6,830 nucleotides of DNA, from the NCBI GenBank assembly GCA_022574115.1, contig JACZSS010000147.1, positions 1-6,830 of the forward strand. Direction: 5' to 3'. Positions 1 through 5,836 of the stretch are shown piece by piece. Made by a program: the position numbers and the translations under genes. The DNA comes from Candidatus Heimdallarchaeota archaeon. GTDB taxonomy: Archaea > Asgardarchaeota > Heimdallarchaeia > Heimdallarchaeales > Kariarchaeaceae. The notes beneath the pieces were generated by a model that saw nothing but the letters and a program-made list of their open reading frames with translations, searched no databases and had not been told where the DNA came from. How positions within the stretch are numbered: the stretch's first letter is position 1; every line of letters starts with the position of its first letter.

Positions 1-25
1 GGCGTGACACTCGCCGGACAAGTTC

Positions 26-199
26 GTGCCCGGTTCAGTGACCTATCCCAGAGGCAATCCAATAAACGGGCCATACGGGGTTGTCAGGGTGGAGATCAGG
101 GTTCTGGGCAGCGTTGAGATCATGAGGGCTATCGTGGACCGGATCGAGTGTAAACTCAACGTGTTCAACGAGGACGGGGTTTATAGAAGCGTTATCTAA
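26..199 (+). CDS. possible small ORF, unrecognised
   Basis: This frame is open from base 8, just after an in-frame TGA at 5-7, to a TAA at 197-199. The first start codon is a GTG at 26, giving about 57 residues. The translation has a protein-like texture, for example YGVVRVEIRVLGSVEIMRAI followed by a charged tail ending in GVYRSVI. Its stop overlaps by three bases the stop of the cation-efflux gene on the other strand, as convergent genes often do. I see no ribosome binding site before the GTG and recognise no family. The upstream TGA lies five bases from the window edge, so it could also be the tail of a frameshifted gene. The minus strand is also open here, so coding is only weakly supported. 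Confidence 0.25.
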   Translation: MPGSVTYPRGNPINGPYGVVRVEIRVLGSVEIMRAIVDRIECKLNVFNEDGVYRSVI

Positions 200-822
200 T
201 CGCAGCACTCTTCGCCTCGCACGCCTTCCACGCCCTCCTTTAGAAGCCACGGCACCATGAGGAGCGCTGCCAGGGGATCGGCCCACCACCATCCCGGGCC
301 AGCGTTGGCCACGAGGCCCAGGAGCAGGGCAAAGGACAGATACGAACAGGCCAAGGTCTCTTTCGCTTCGGCACGCAGCGCGCTGCTTCCAATCTCTCTC
401 GCGGCGCGGAACTTACCCAACGACACGAGGGGCATGACGACCAACGACACCGCGGCCAGGGCGATGCCCAGCATGCTTTCCTCTGGCGGATCCTGCGCCC
501 ACAGCGTCCACGCTGCTTGTGCGACGACGTAGAGCGCGAGCACAAGGAATGTCAGGCCGACGAACCGCAGGACACGGCGCTCGGCGTGCTCCACGGTTTC
601 GGGCTCGGCGCCTCTTGCCTCGACGGCGAGGCGCCATAAGAGAACGGACGCGGCGGCGAACTCGATCACGCTGTCGAGGCCGAAACCTATGAGTGCAATG
701 CTACCGGCAGCAAACCCGGAGGAGAGGGCAACGCCCGCCTCGATGACGTTGTACGCCATGGTCGCGCCCACGAGCCACAAGCCGATACGCATCCAGTTGC
801 GGGGCGCCACCAATTCACTCAT
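196..822 (-). CDS. compact cation-efflux (CDF-like) membrane protein
   Basis: This 208-residue protein is nearly all membrane helices: about 11-34, 37-64, 86-109, 116-135, 154-174 and 180-196. The segment around residues 38-54 (AAGSIALIGFGLDSVIE) matches the second helix of cation diffusion facilitators, which export Zn, Fe, Co or Mn in exchange for protons. Asp50 and Glu54 occupy the usual metal-site spacing. Two things differ from textbook members. Helix 5 (AKETLACSYLS) lacks the usual HxxxD, and the protein ends after helix 6 with no cytoplasmic metal-sensing domain, finishing in GEECCD with two cysteines. Short proteins of this shape occur in G+C-rich bacteria. I chose the ATG at 822 because AGAGAGG lies six bases upstream. 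The frame stays open to 1113, but that extension is antisense to the chemoreceptor gene and is not protein-like. Metal specificity cannot be told from sequence. Confidence 0.8.
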   Translation of the reverse strand: MSELVAPRNWMRIGLWLVGATMAYNVIEAGVALSSGFAAGSIALIGFGLDSVIEFAAASVLLWRLAVEARGAEPETVEHAERRVLRFVGLTFLVLALYVVAQAAWTLWAQDPPEESMLGIALAAVSLVVMPLVSLGKFRAAREIGSSALRAEAKETLACSYLSFALLLGLVANAGPGWWWADPLAALLMVPWLLKEGVEGVRGEECCD

Positions 823-1849
823 CAGGCCTCTCTGAACGACCACGTAGTGTCCGGAAACACGATCGGCGCACGTCCCGGGCAATGCTACACGGTCTCGCCG
901 CCCTCCGATAGTTGTCGATTGTTCCGGTGAGTAATTGCATGGCTCGTGTAATACTTTCCAAATCATTCTTAGCTTTCTCACTGATTTCTTTTCTAGATTG
1001 CTTAATCTCATTAGTTGTTGAGATTGCGTGTTGTGCAAGGCGACGCAAGTTAGTGGATACAACTTCGAACCCAATTCCCAATTCGCCTGCTCTTGCTGCC
1101 TCGATCCCGGCATTCAAAGCGAGCATCCCCGTTTGCTTACCAATGGATTTAACCGCAGCGGTGACATTATCAATGGAAAGCAGCGCTTCATCAAAGACTG
1201 AGGTAAAGTGATCTAAACTCTCTGAAATCTGGTTGATATGTGATTGTGATGCTCTGTAGTCAGAGGTACTACCCTCACTTTCAGCTAACTGCAGAAAAAG
1301 ACGATCGAGAATGTCCCTTGTGTTTTCGATGTTGTGAATTGAGGAAACAAGATGATTAAATGAATCCAAAGTATTTTCATTTAAAGTCGAAGTTGTTAAA
1401 TGCAGATTGTGTCTTACATCCTCAATACGATCAATTAGAGTATTGTCAGAAGTTGTAATCAAAGACGGAATTTCACGAAGATCTTTTTCATGAAATTTCG
1501 TGACATATTCAGAAACAACTCGCATCGGTTCCTTGTAATTATTTCTAAAGTTTGTGTTGAGTAAATACAGCGAGATTAGGAACACAACTAATCCAAGGAT
1601 ACTAAGTGAAGCATTCCCAATAAACCGAGATGATGAGATAACAGCAAATAGTCCTGAGATGACAGTTATAATAATATACATTTCAACTTTATTTGACGTT
1701 GTTTTGGTTTTGGATGTTGCAACTTCTTGTGCCATGTCAAAATCATCAAGATCATCCCAAAAATAAACAAATTTGTCCTCGGCTGTTGTTTCTTCACGGT
1801 TGAATATTCCGAATACTTTATCCAGTAACCCTCTACTTTTATTTGCCAT
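815..1849 (-). CDS. chemoreceptor-like (MCP) signalling protein, C-terminus cut off
   Basis: The authentic part is about residues 1-314 (bases 1849 to about 908); the last 30 residues come from foreign G+C-rich DNA. A cytoplasmic N-terminus of about 55 residues, with the acidic stretch DDLDDFD, is followed by two membrane helices (about 57-74 and 80-98) joined by only about six residues, so there is no external ligand domain. A HAMP-like linker follows (about 98-150), then a long coiled coil. The signalling tip at about 239-256, QTGMLALNAGIEAARAGE, is the hallmark of methyl-accepting chemotaxis proteins, which control the histidine kinase CheA through CheW. The continuation GFEVVSTNLRRLA also fits the family. 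Neither CheA nor CheW is in the window, so the output partner is unknown. It starts at the ATG at 1849 with no clear Shine-Dalgarno sequence and is divergent from the longin-like gene. Confidence 0.82.
   Translation of the reverse strand: MANKSRGLLDKVFGIFNREETTAEDKFVYFWDDLDDFDMAQEVATSKTKTTSNKVEMYIIITVISGLFAVISSSRFIGNASLSILGLVVFLISLYLLNTNFRNNYKEPMRVVSEYVTKFHEKDLREIPSLITTSDNTLIDRIEDVRHNLHLTTSTLNENTLDSFNHLVSSIHNIENTRDILDRLFLQLAESEGSTSDYRASQSHINQISESLDHFTSVFDEALLSIDNVTAAVKSIGKQTGMLALNAGIEAARAGELGIGFEVVSTNLRRLAQHAISTTNEIKQSRKEISEKAKNDLESITRAMQLLTGTIDNYRRAARPCSIARDVRRSCFRTLRGRSERPDE
828..834 (-). promoter_or_regulatory. ribosome binding site of the cation-efflux gene
   Basis: Read on the minus strand, AGAGAGG sits six bases before the ATG at 822. 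It supports that start over the longer open frame, which would run through the compositional break. The 75 bases further upstream, to the join near 905, are G+C-rich. I see no convincing -35/-10 pair there; any promoter may have been cut off by the join. Confidence 0.45.
898..912. other. compositional break, probable chimeric join
   Basis: G+C content falls abruptly here, from G+C-rich sequence on the left to AT-rich sequence on the right. In the minus-strand chemoreceptor frame the protein reads well down to TGTIDNY (codon for Tyr at 908-910). It then becomes an arginine- and cysteine-rich string (RRAARPCSIARDVRR) of the kind produced by reading G+C-rich noncoding DNA. I see no insertion-sequence ends, tRNA or long repeat at the point. 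A chimeric assembly or amplification product explains this best; real recombination between distant genomes is possible but less likely. Confidence 0.7.
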
Positions 1850-1885
1850 TGATCAATGCGATATTAGGTCCAATGTTGAATAACT

Positions 1886-1931
1886 TTTCTTCTGACAAAA
1901 GGGTGAATGAGAAGAAATGAGATTTTTGTCA
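1886..1931. promoter_or_regulatory. nested inverted repeats in divergent intergenic region
   Basis: Two overlapping inverted repeats lie between the divergent chemoreceptor and longin-like genes. TTTCTTCT (1886-1893) pairs with AGAAGAAA (1910-1917) across 16 bases. TGACAAAA (1893-1900) pairs with TTTTGTCA (1924-1931) across 23 bases. Both can be drawn as hairpins but not together. On the minus strand they would lie in the leader of the chemoreceptor mRNA if it starts at the shared TATA element. They could be operator half-sites or RNA structure. In AT-rich DNA 8-base arms can arise by chance. Confidence 0.3.
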
Positions 1932-1949
1932 AAACGCCAAATTTCTAGC

Positions 1950-1960
1950 TTTTTATAATT
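1950..1960. promoter_or_regulatory. TATA-like element, possibly shared by divergent genes
   Basis: TTTTTATAATT fits an archaeal TATA box on either strand. On the plus strand, transcription about 26 bases downstream would start near 1982, leaving a leader of roughly 30 bases with the GGTGG ribosome binding site before the longin-like GTG at 2016. On the minus strand it would give a chemoreceptor leader of about 75-80 bases, containing the nested inverted repeats. The plus-strand assignment has the better spacing. Confidence 0.35.
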
Positions 1961-2006
1961 TCTCAATGAATTGTTTAGCGATTAACTTAATTCGCAAACT
2001 ACTTTT

Positions 2007-2011
2007 GGTGG
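2007..2011 (+). promoter_or_regulatory. ribosome binding site deciding a GTG start
   Basis: GGTGG precedes the GTG at 2016 by four bases and matches part of the archaeal and bacterial anti-Shine-Dalgarno complement. No ATG lies in frame between the stop at 1983 and this point, so the GTG start is well supported. The small GTPase gene on the other strand has the same GGTGG before an internal GTG. Confidence 0.5.
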
Positions 2012-2015
2012 CTCA

Positions 2016-2618
2016 GTGGGTTCTGCATCTAGTAAATTCGATCTCCCTATTCAAAATATCTTTATTTTAGATGGAGCTGGCATTCCAGTCTTTATGAGGG
2101 ACTATTCCGAGATTCTCCTTACCAATGAAACAGATTCGGTCCTGCTCGCGGGTTTCATCACAGCTATTGATATTTTCAGCAGAAGCTCACTAAAAGGAAA
2201 ACTTAATGATATCGGGTTAGATGAGAAAAGATTTTTTTTCTCAAAATCACATGGTGATTATATTTTTGTCATATCAACAACTTCTCCAAACAAAAATGTG
2301 ATCGAAGAACTGCTAGTAAAAATCGTTAATCACTTGCAAAACACACTTACAATCGCTATAACATTAATCGAAAGTGTGGCATTAGTTAATAATTTACAAA
2401 TTAGAGAACTTATACTAGATTTTGGGCAAACCATTGATACCTGGGTTTTAGAATCGTCATTAGAATTCAGTGATATTGAATTAAACTATGAAGAGGAAGG
2501 ATTAAAGCTCAAAGACCGAGTAAACCAAACAAAATTTGATTCAGTCGAATTTCAACGAATGATAAAATCAATTGAAGATAAAACCAGAAATTATTTGGAT
2601 AAATTGAGCAATATTTGA
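2016..2618 (+). CDS. longin/roadblock-like domain protein
   Basis: This is a 200-residue soluble protein. Residues about 11-115 read as a longin or roadblock-type alpha/beta fold. It begins with a strand and turn (NIFILDGAGIPVFMRDYS), then an amphipathic helix (VLLAGFITAIDIFS), further strands (KRFFFSKSHGDYIFVIS) and a helix (IEELLVKIVNHLQ). Such domains act as partners, regulators or scaffolds for small GTPases, and many copies occur in Asgard archaea. Residues about 116-200 are mostly helical and charged and may carry a second function; I recognise no family there. It starts at GTG with a GGTGG site upstream and is divergent from the chemoreceptor gene. Its stop lies six bases from the stop of the CofD-like/HEAT gene on the other strand. 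That a small GTPase is encoded nearby fits the assignment. The fold call rests on pattern, not a database match. Confidence 0.6.
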   Translation: MGSASSKFDLPIQNIFILDGAGIPVFMRDYSEILLTNETDSVLLAGFITAIDIFSRSSLKGKLNDIGLDEKRFFFSKSHGDYIFVISTTSPNKNVIEELLVKIVNHLQNTLTIAITLIESVALVNNLQIRELILDFGQTIDTWVLESSLEFSDIELNYEEEGLKLKDRVNQTKFDSVEFQRMIKSIEDKTRNYLDKLSNI

Positions 2619-2624
2619 TTCAAA

Positions 2625-4916
2625 TTAACTATTGGGATTTTCCTCAGCTACAATATACATTTTTTCTTCGATTAATTTTATCTCTGCCTTGAGTTCATCA
2701 TTCACAATAAGTTCGGTGACAAGTCGTTCTACAGTTTCCGTGTCTTTACCCAAAGATTCCGCCAAAGCACTCAACTGAACCATTTTTAATTTTTGCACTT
2801 TTCTGGCAAGTTCTAATCGATCAAATTTTCGAAGAGTTTCTTCTGGAAGAATTAAACCGGTGGATTGAGCAATTGCATCTTTGTCCCCCGTTTCCCAAGC
2901 GTTTAGAACCTCAGTAATAATTGTATATACACTTCCAGTCAATTTCAGGAAATTTGCCCTTCTTACAATTTCCTCAGCCTTATCAATTGAAAAATTGGTA
3001 ACAAGCTCGATTGCAACACTTCCTGCGTCGAATGTTGTCAGAATATTCCATATTTGTGCGCTAGATCCAGGTTCCTTATCTAAAATATCTAAAAATACTT
3101 GGATTGCAACTCGAGAAAGTTTTCTAGAATTGATAACGAGCTGTATAATGGTTAGTTTAGCGATTTCAACTATAGCAGGTGTGGCATCACTAGGATTTGA
3201 GAGTTGTCTCGCCAACCCCCGAATTAGTTGTTCTGAGAGTGATGGACCAATTTCAGTCAGAACACTGAGGTTCTGAATTAATCTTCGTCTAACGTCTTCC
3301 TGCCCATCAAAAACTGCTGACAACATCTGTTTAGTAAGAACTTGGAGATATGTTTCCCTTCCAACTTCTGAAAGTTTGAATATTGTTTCAGCACCAGTAC
3401 GTCTGGCTTTGATGGTTCTGGCGCTAATCCAATTGCTCAGCAGTGTTTGAGCGATCTGGACCTCTTTGTCGCTGTCTTCTTTACTCTCTGCAATTAACCA
3501 TTCAAGCGCTGGGGCATTTTTATGAGTGAATATTGACTCAATTCCACGTTTGACGGCATCTACCCAGTCTTCTTCTTCCAGTTTACCGAATGATGAATCG
3601 TCGGACTTGGATAATGCACTTGTAGGTTTACGATCCAATTTATTGGTTTCCTTTTTGTCTTTTACAATAACCTCTCGGGTAGTGGTACCTTGCACCGATG
3701 TGCTTTCCTCAGGGTCGGCAAGTATCTCTTCTAGGAGCGGATCTTTAACATGAGATGATTTTTTGGCTGATTTACCCTCTCCCGCTTCTTCAGGGGACTC
3801 GGCCAGCTGAGAAATCGTCTTTTTTAGAACTATATCTTGCTCAGGAGTGTTTGACTCACCCGTCCCTTCATTCGTCGATTTCGTTACCTCTGTGGATGAA
3901 GTTGCAACGACCTCACTTTTGTCCCTATCCAGCAGATCATTGAAGTTACCAACACTAAAGATCGTTTCGAGTAAATGAGGATTTTTTGTATCGCCATTTT
4001 CAGATAAATCGCTAACTAGAACGTGACAACCGACTTCTCGCAAGTTGTCTACATGTTCTTTATCCGATTTGTCAATAATGATGTAGTCAGTTAAATCTGC
4101 TATATCCTTACCCAAATCATCTAGTGTAGAACCAAAATTCAGAGTTTCCGCGATTTCATGTTCTACCTCTGAAGCGACTCTATTAACTTCAAATGGCCAA
4201 ATCAGAACGATTTTGGTACTGATTTTCTTAATTTGTTTTTCCAATTCCTTTGCCTTGACTAATATGCCGAATGATGTTATGTCCGATGGATATATAACTA
4301 TCAAATCGCTTTCTTGTATGGCTTTTTTTCCCTTCTCACCCAGTTTAACTGTTTCTAAGTCGTCCAAGTTCTCTATTGTCAGTTTTTTTTCATCATATTT
4401 CCTTTTCGTCTTGTCTGGAGGAGGTGGGGGGTTTTCTTTGAGCAATTCATTTTGTGTCGCATAAAATCTTAAGGGTGCATATTTCTTATTTTTAAAGGCA
4501 AGAATTTGAAATTCATCATCAACCAACGGGATCAGCGAAATATTCTGTCTTTTAGTTTCTTCCAGCAATATTTGATATGCCATCACCAAATTTTGAGAAT
4601 TTTGTTCAATTTGATTTACATGGTTGACAATTGCCAAGTCTTCTTCCGAGAGGGTTAGACGGTCATTTTCCATAAGTAAATTTTTCAATGAATCGCTAAG
4701 AGAATAATTAGCAGGGGATATAATCTTTAATGCATTTTGCAGTTCGTCTCTATAGTGTTGAGACGCTGCATTTTCAACCTTCGGTGGGAGTTCGTAATCT
4801 AACAAGTTGAAGCAGACGATTGACAAATCGATTGCGTCAGATTCCAGCAGCGATTCTAAAACCTCTGGAGCCTCAGTACCGACAGTCAAAACCGTGATTT
4901 TCGGACGTTCAGTCAT
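2625..4916 (-). CDS. degenerate CofD-like domain fused to HEAT-like repeats and winged helix
   Basis: This is a 763-residue soluble protein. Residues about 5-322 follow the order of motifs in CofD (2-phospho-L-lactate transferase of F420 synthesis) and the related YvcK group. It has an opening strand and loop (ITVLTVGTEAPEVL, 7-20) and a second strand (LSIVCFNLLDY, 31-41). Then come IPLVDDEFQILAF (129-141, like LPMSDDPV), a helix/strand RFYATQNE (150-157), SDLIVIYPSDITSFGILV (203-220, like ADLIIIGPSNPVTSIGPIL) and DYIIIDKSD (277-285). The glycine-rich loop and the NTGDD motif are not conserved, so transferase activity is doubtful. A PPPPP run (163-167) lies in a charged insert. Residues about 330-445 are a Ser/Glu/Lys-rich linker. 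About 450-690 are paired helices resembling HEAT or armadillo repeats. About 705-757 form a winged helix of the PCI/DDRGK1 kind. It starts at the ATG at 4916 with a weak GGTTGGG upstream. It could be a sensor-scaffold; function is unknown. Confidence 0.65.
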   Translation of the reverse strand: MTERPKITVLTVGTEAPEVLESLLESDAIDLSIVCFNLLDYELPPKVENAASQHYRDELQNALKIISPANYSLSDSLKNLLMENDRLTLSEEDLAIVNHVNQIEQNSQNLVMAYQILLEETKRQNISLIPLVDDEFQILAFKNKKYAPLRFYATQNELLKENPPPPPDKTKRKYDEKKLTIENLDDLETVKLGEKGKKAIQESDLIVIYPSDITSFGILVKAKELEKQIKKISTKIVLIWPFEVNRVASEVEHEIAETLNFGSTLDDLGKDIADLTDYIIIDKSDKEHVDNLREVGCHVLVSDLSENGDTKNPHLLETIFSVGNFNDLLDRDKSEVVATSSTEVTKSTNEGTGESNTPEQDIVLKKTISQLAESPEEAGEGKSAKKSSHVKDPLLEEILADPEESTSVQGTTTREVIVKDKKETNKLDRKPTSALSKSDDSSFGKLEEEDWVDAVKRGIESIFTHKNAPALEWLIAESKEDSDKEVQIAQTLLSNWISARTIKARRTGAETIFKLSEVGRETYLQVLTKQMLSAVFDGQEDVRRRLIQNLSVLTEIGPSLSEQLIRGLARQLSNPSDATPAIVEIAKLTIIQLVINSRKLSRVAIQVFLDILDKEPGSSAQIWNILTTFDAGSVAIELVTNFSIDKAEEIVRRANFLKLTGSVYTIITEVLNAWETGDKDAIAQSTGLILPEETLRKFDRLELARKVQKLKMVQLSALAESLGKDTETVERLVTELIVNDELKAEIKLIEEKMYIVAEENPNS

Positions 4917-4985
4917 TGGTTCCCAACCAAGAAAGATCGAAGGTTCTAATCTAAATCGACCTTAGTAACTACTATTTCAACTTGG

Positions 4986-4997
4986 CGATTAATAAGT
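4986..4997 (-). promoter_or_regulatory. TATA-like element before the CofD-like/HEAT gene
   Basis: On the minus strand this reads ACTTATTAATCG. It lies about 70 bases before the ATG at 4916, which would give a start site near 4963 and a leader of about 45 bases. A second candidate, CTATAGTATT, lies near 5045-5054. Either could serve as an archaeal TATA box; the choice between them is a guess. Confidence 0.25.
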
Positions 4998-5014
4998 TCC
5001 GATTCATCGCTGTC

Positions 5015-5030
5015 AAAAAAAGAAGAAAAA
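5015..5030 (-). terminator. T-rich tract, candidate terminator of the small GTPase gene
   Basis: Read on the minus strand this is TTTTTCTTCTTTTTTT, a 16-base pyrimidine tract about 120 bases past the GTPase stop and about 100 bases before the CofD-like gene. Archaeal transcription often ends at such T-rich tracts without a hairpin. If it works as one, the two genes are separate transcription units. A shorter T-run near 5121-5125 is an alternative. Confidence 0.3.
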
Positions 5031-5149
5031 CTAACTTAAATCTTGTAATACTATAGACTTTCGAGCCTTTAATCCTAAAATTTGATGTTTTTAGCAAATG
5101 AATATATTTTCCGATATAGGTTAAAAATTAGGTAATATTATATTTCAAG

Positions 5150-5725
5150 TCATTTTGACAGGGCGTTCATGATCGTTTTGAATATATTTTCCAATTCATC
5201 AAGATTTAGTTTGACTCGACGCCCGTATTGCGTATCAAAGTATTCCTCACCAGTTGTTAGGGCTAGAATAGTCATTTTTCGATCGTTACGTTCGTCAAGT
5301 CGGTAGATTTTGGTAACCGCATCTTTTGATTTCTGGGTATCACTCGAGTTATTTGCTACGAAAAATAGATGAGCATCCGTTTTAATGTGAGCAAATATCT
5401 TATCGGCCAGATTCTCATGGTTTCCATAGACTTTATGTGGCGCATGATTATAGACAATTATTACAGCATCAGCAATTTCAATGAATTGATGCCATTTTTG
5501 CACTGTCGGGGCATCCAGCTCATAATAGTTAAACTTGAAATCACCATCAATTTTAGCAGCAATGGCGTCAAGAAATTGAAAATCTAATCCTTCATGTGTG
5601 ACTTTGATTGGGGGCGCTGTAAATTCGTCAGTCCCAAAAGCATGAATGTATTCGGACATTATGGTGGATTTTCCACTCGACATAAGTCCAGTTATTAGAA
5701 TATAAAAATTCTTCACAGTAACCAC
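5150..5725 (-). CDS. small Ras/Arf-like GTPase with degenerate motifs
   Basis: This is a P-loop protein of 191 residues, the usual size of Ras-superfamily GTPases. The G1 loop GLMSSGKST (13-21) is intact, so nucleotide binding is likely. Strand FNYYELDAP (65-73) occupies the place of the WDTAGQ switch-II motif but lacks the glycine and the catalytic glutamine. ADAVIIVYN (85-93) is the following core strand. FVANNSSD (122-129) occupies the NKxD position with the lysine missing, and ALTTGE (155-160) fits the G5 loop. Base preference and hydrolysis may be altered, so it could be a slow or GTP-locked switch. The first GTG (5725) gives MVTVKNFYI. A second GTG at 5716 is preceded by GGTGG with a five-base spacer and would give 188 residues starting at the core strand; I find that one at least as likely. 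It lies in the same orientation as both neighbours, and a longin-like protein is encoded nearby. Confidence 0.72.
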   Translation of the reverse strand: MVTVKNFYILITGLMSSGKSTIMSEYIHAFGTDEFTAPPIKVTHEGLDFQFLDAIAAKIDGDFKFNYYELDAPTVQKWHQFIEIADAVIIVYNHAPHKVYGNHENLADKIFAHIKTDAHLFFVANNSSDTQKSKDAVTKIYRLDERNDRKMTILALTTGEEYFDTQYGRRVKLNLDELENIFKTIMNALSK

Positions 5726-5759
5726 CTGTCTACAAGAGTGATAGCTCTATTTTCGGAGG

Positions 5760-5776
5760 TAATAAAAAGTACTTTT
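5760..5776 (-). promoter_or_regulatory. TATA-like element overlapping a 12-base palindrome
   Basis: On the minus strand TTTTTATTA (5768-5760) would serve as a TATA box. It gives transcription from about 5737 and a leader of about 12 to 21 bases before the two possible GTG starts of the small GTPase. Overlapping it is the perfect palindrome AAAAGTACTTTT (5765-5776), which covers the BRE/TATA region. A dimeric regulator bound there could block promoter access. No regulator gene is present in the window. Confidence 0.35.
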
Positions 5777-5792
5777 CTATCATCTTCCTGAC

Positions 5793-5811
5793 CAATTGTA
5801 GTGAACAATTG
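5793..5811. repeat. perfect 7-base stem with 5-base loop
   Basis: CAATTGT and ACAATTG flank AGTGA, between the acidic-tail gene and the small GTPase gene. As RNA it could be a small hairpin after the upstream stop (5837), but no T-run follows on the minus strand, so it is a poor terminator. As DNA it could be an operator, about 16 bases upstream of the palindrome at 5765-5776. It may be chance. Confidence 0.3.
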
Positions 5812-5836
5812 ATTTTACTAACAATGATCAACCGAT

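Noticed and set aside
35..292. Minus-strand open frame of 85 residues
   Set aside because: Most of it is a shadow of the cation-efflux gene in another frame (arginine-rich string), with no start signal and no recognisable domain.
823..1113. N-terminal extension of the cation-efflux frame by about 97 residues
   Set aside because: It is antisense to the chemoreceptor gene, crosses the compositional break, and has no family character; the ATG at 822 has a ribosome binding site.
2881..4464. Several plus-strand open frames opposite the CofD-like/HEAT gene
   Set aside because: They are antisense shadows with serine- and leucine-rich composition and no domain, while the minus-strand frame is continuous for 763 residues.
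2625..4916. Working 2-phospho-L-lactate transferase (cofD) of F420 synthesis
   Set aside because: The glycine-rich loop and the NTGDD substrate motif are not conserved and the protein is more than twice the usual CofD length, so the enzyme name and symbol are not justified.
5099..5192. Direct repeat TGAATATATTTTCC at 5099-5112 and 5179-5192
   Set aside because: Only 14 bases in AT-rich DNA; the second copy is in the GTPase coding region, and there is no third copy or target-site structure to suggest a mobile element.
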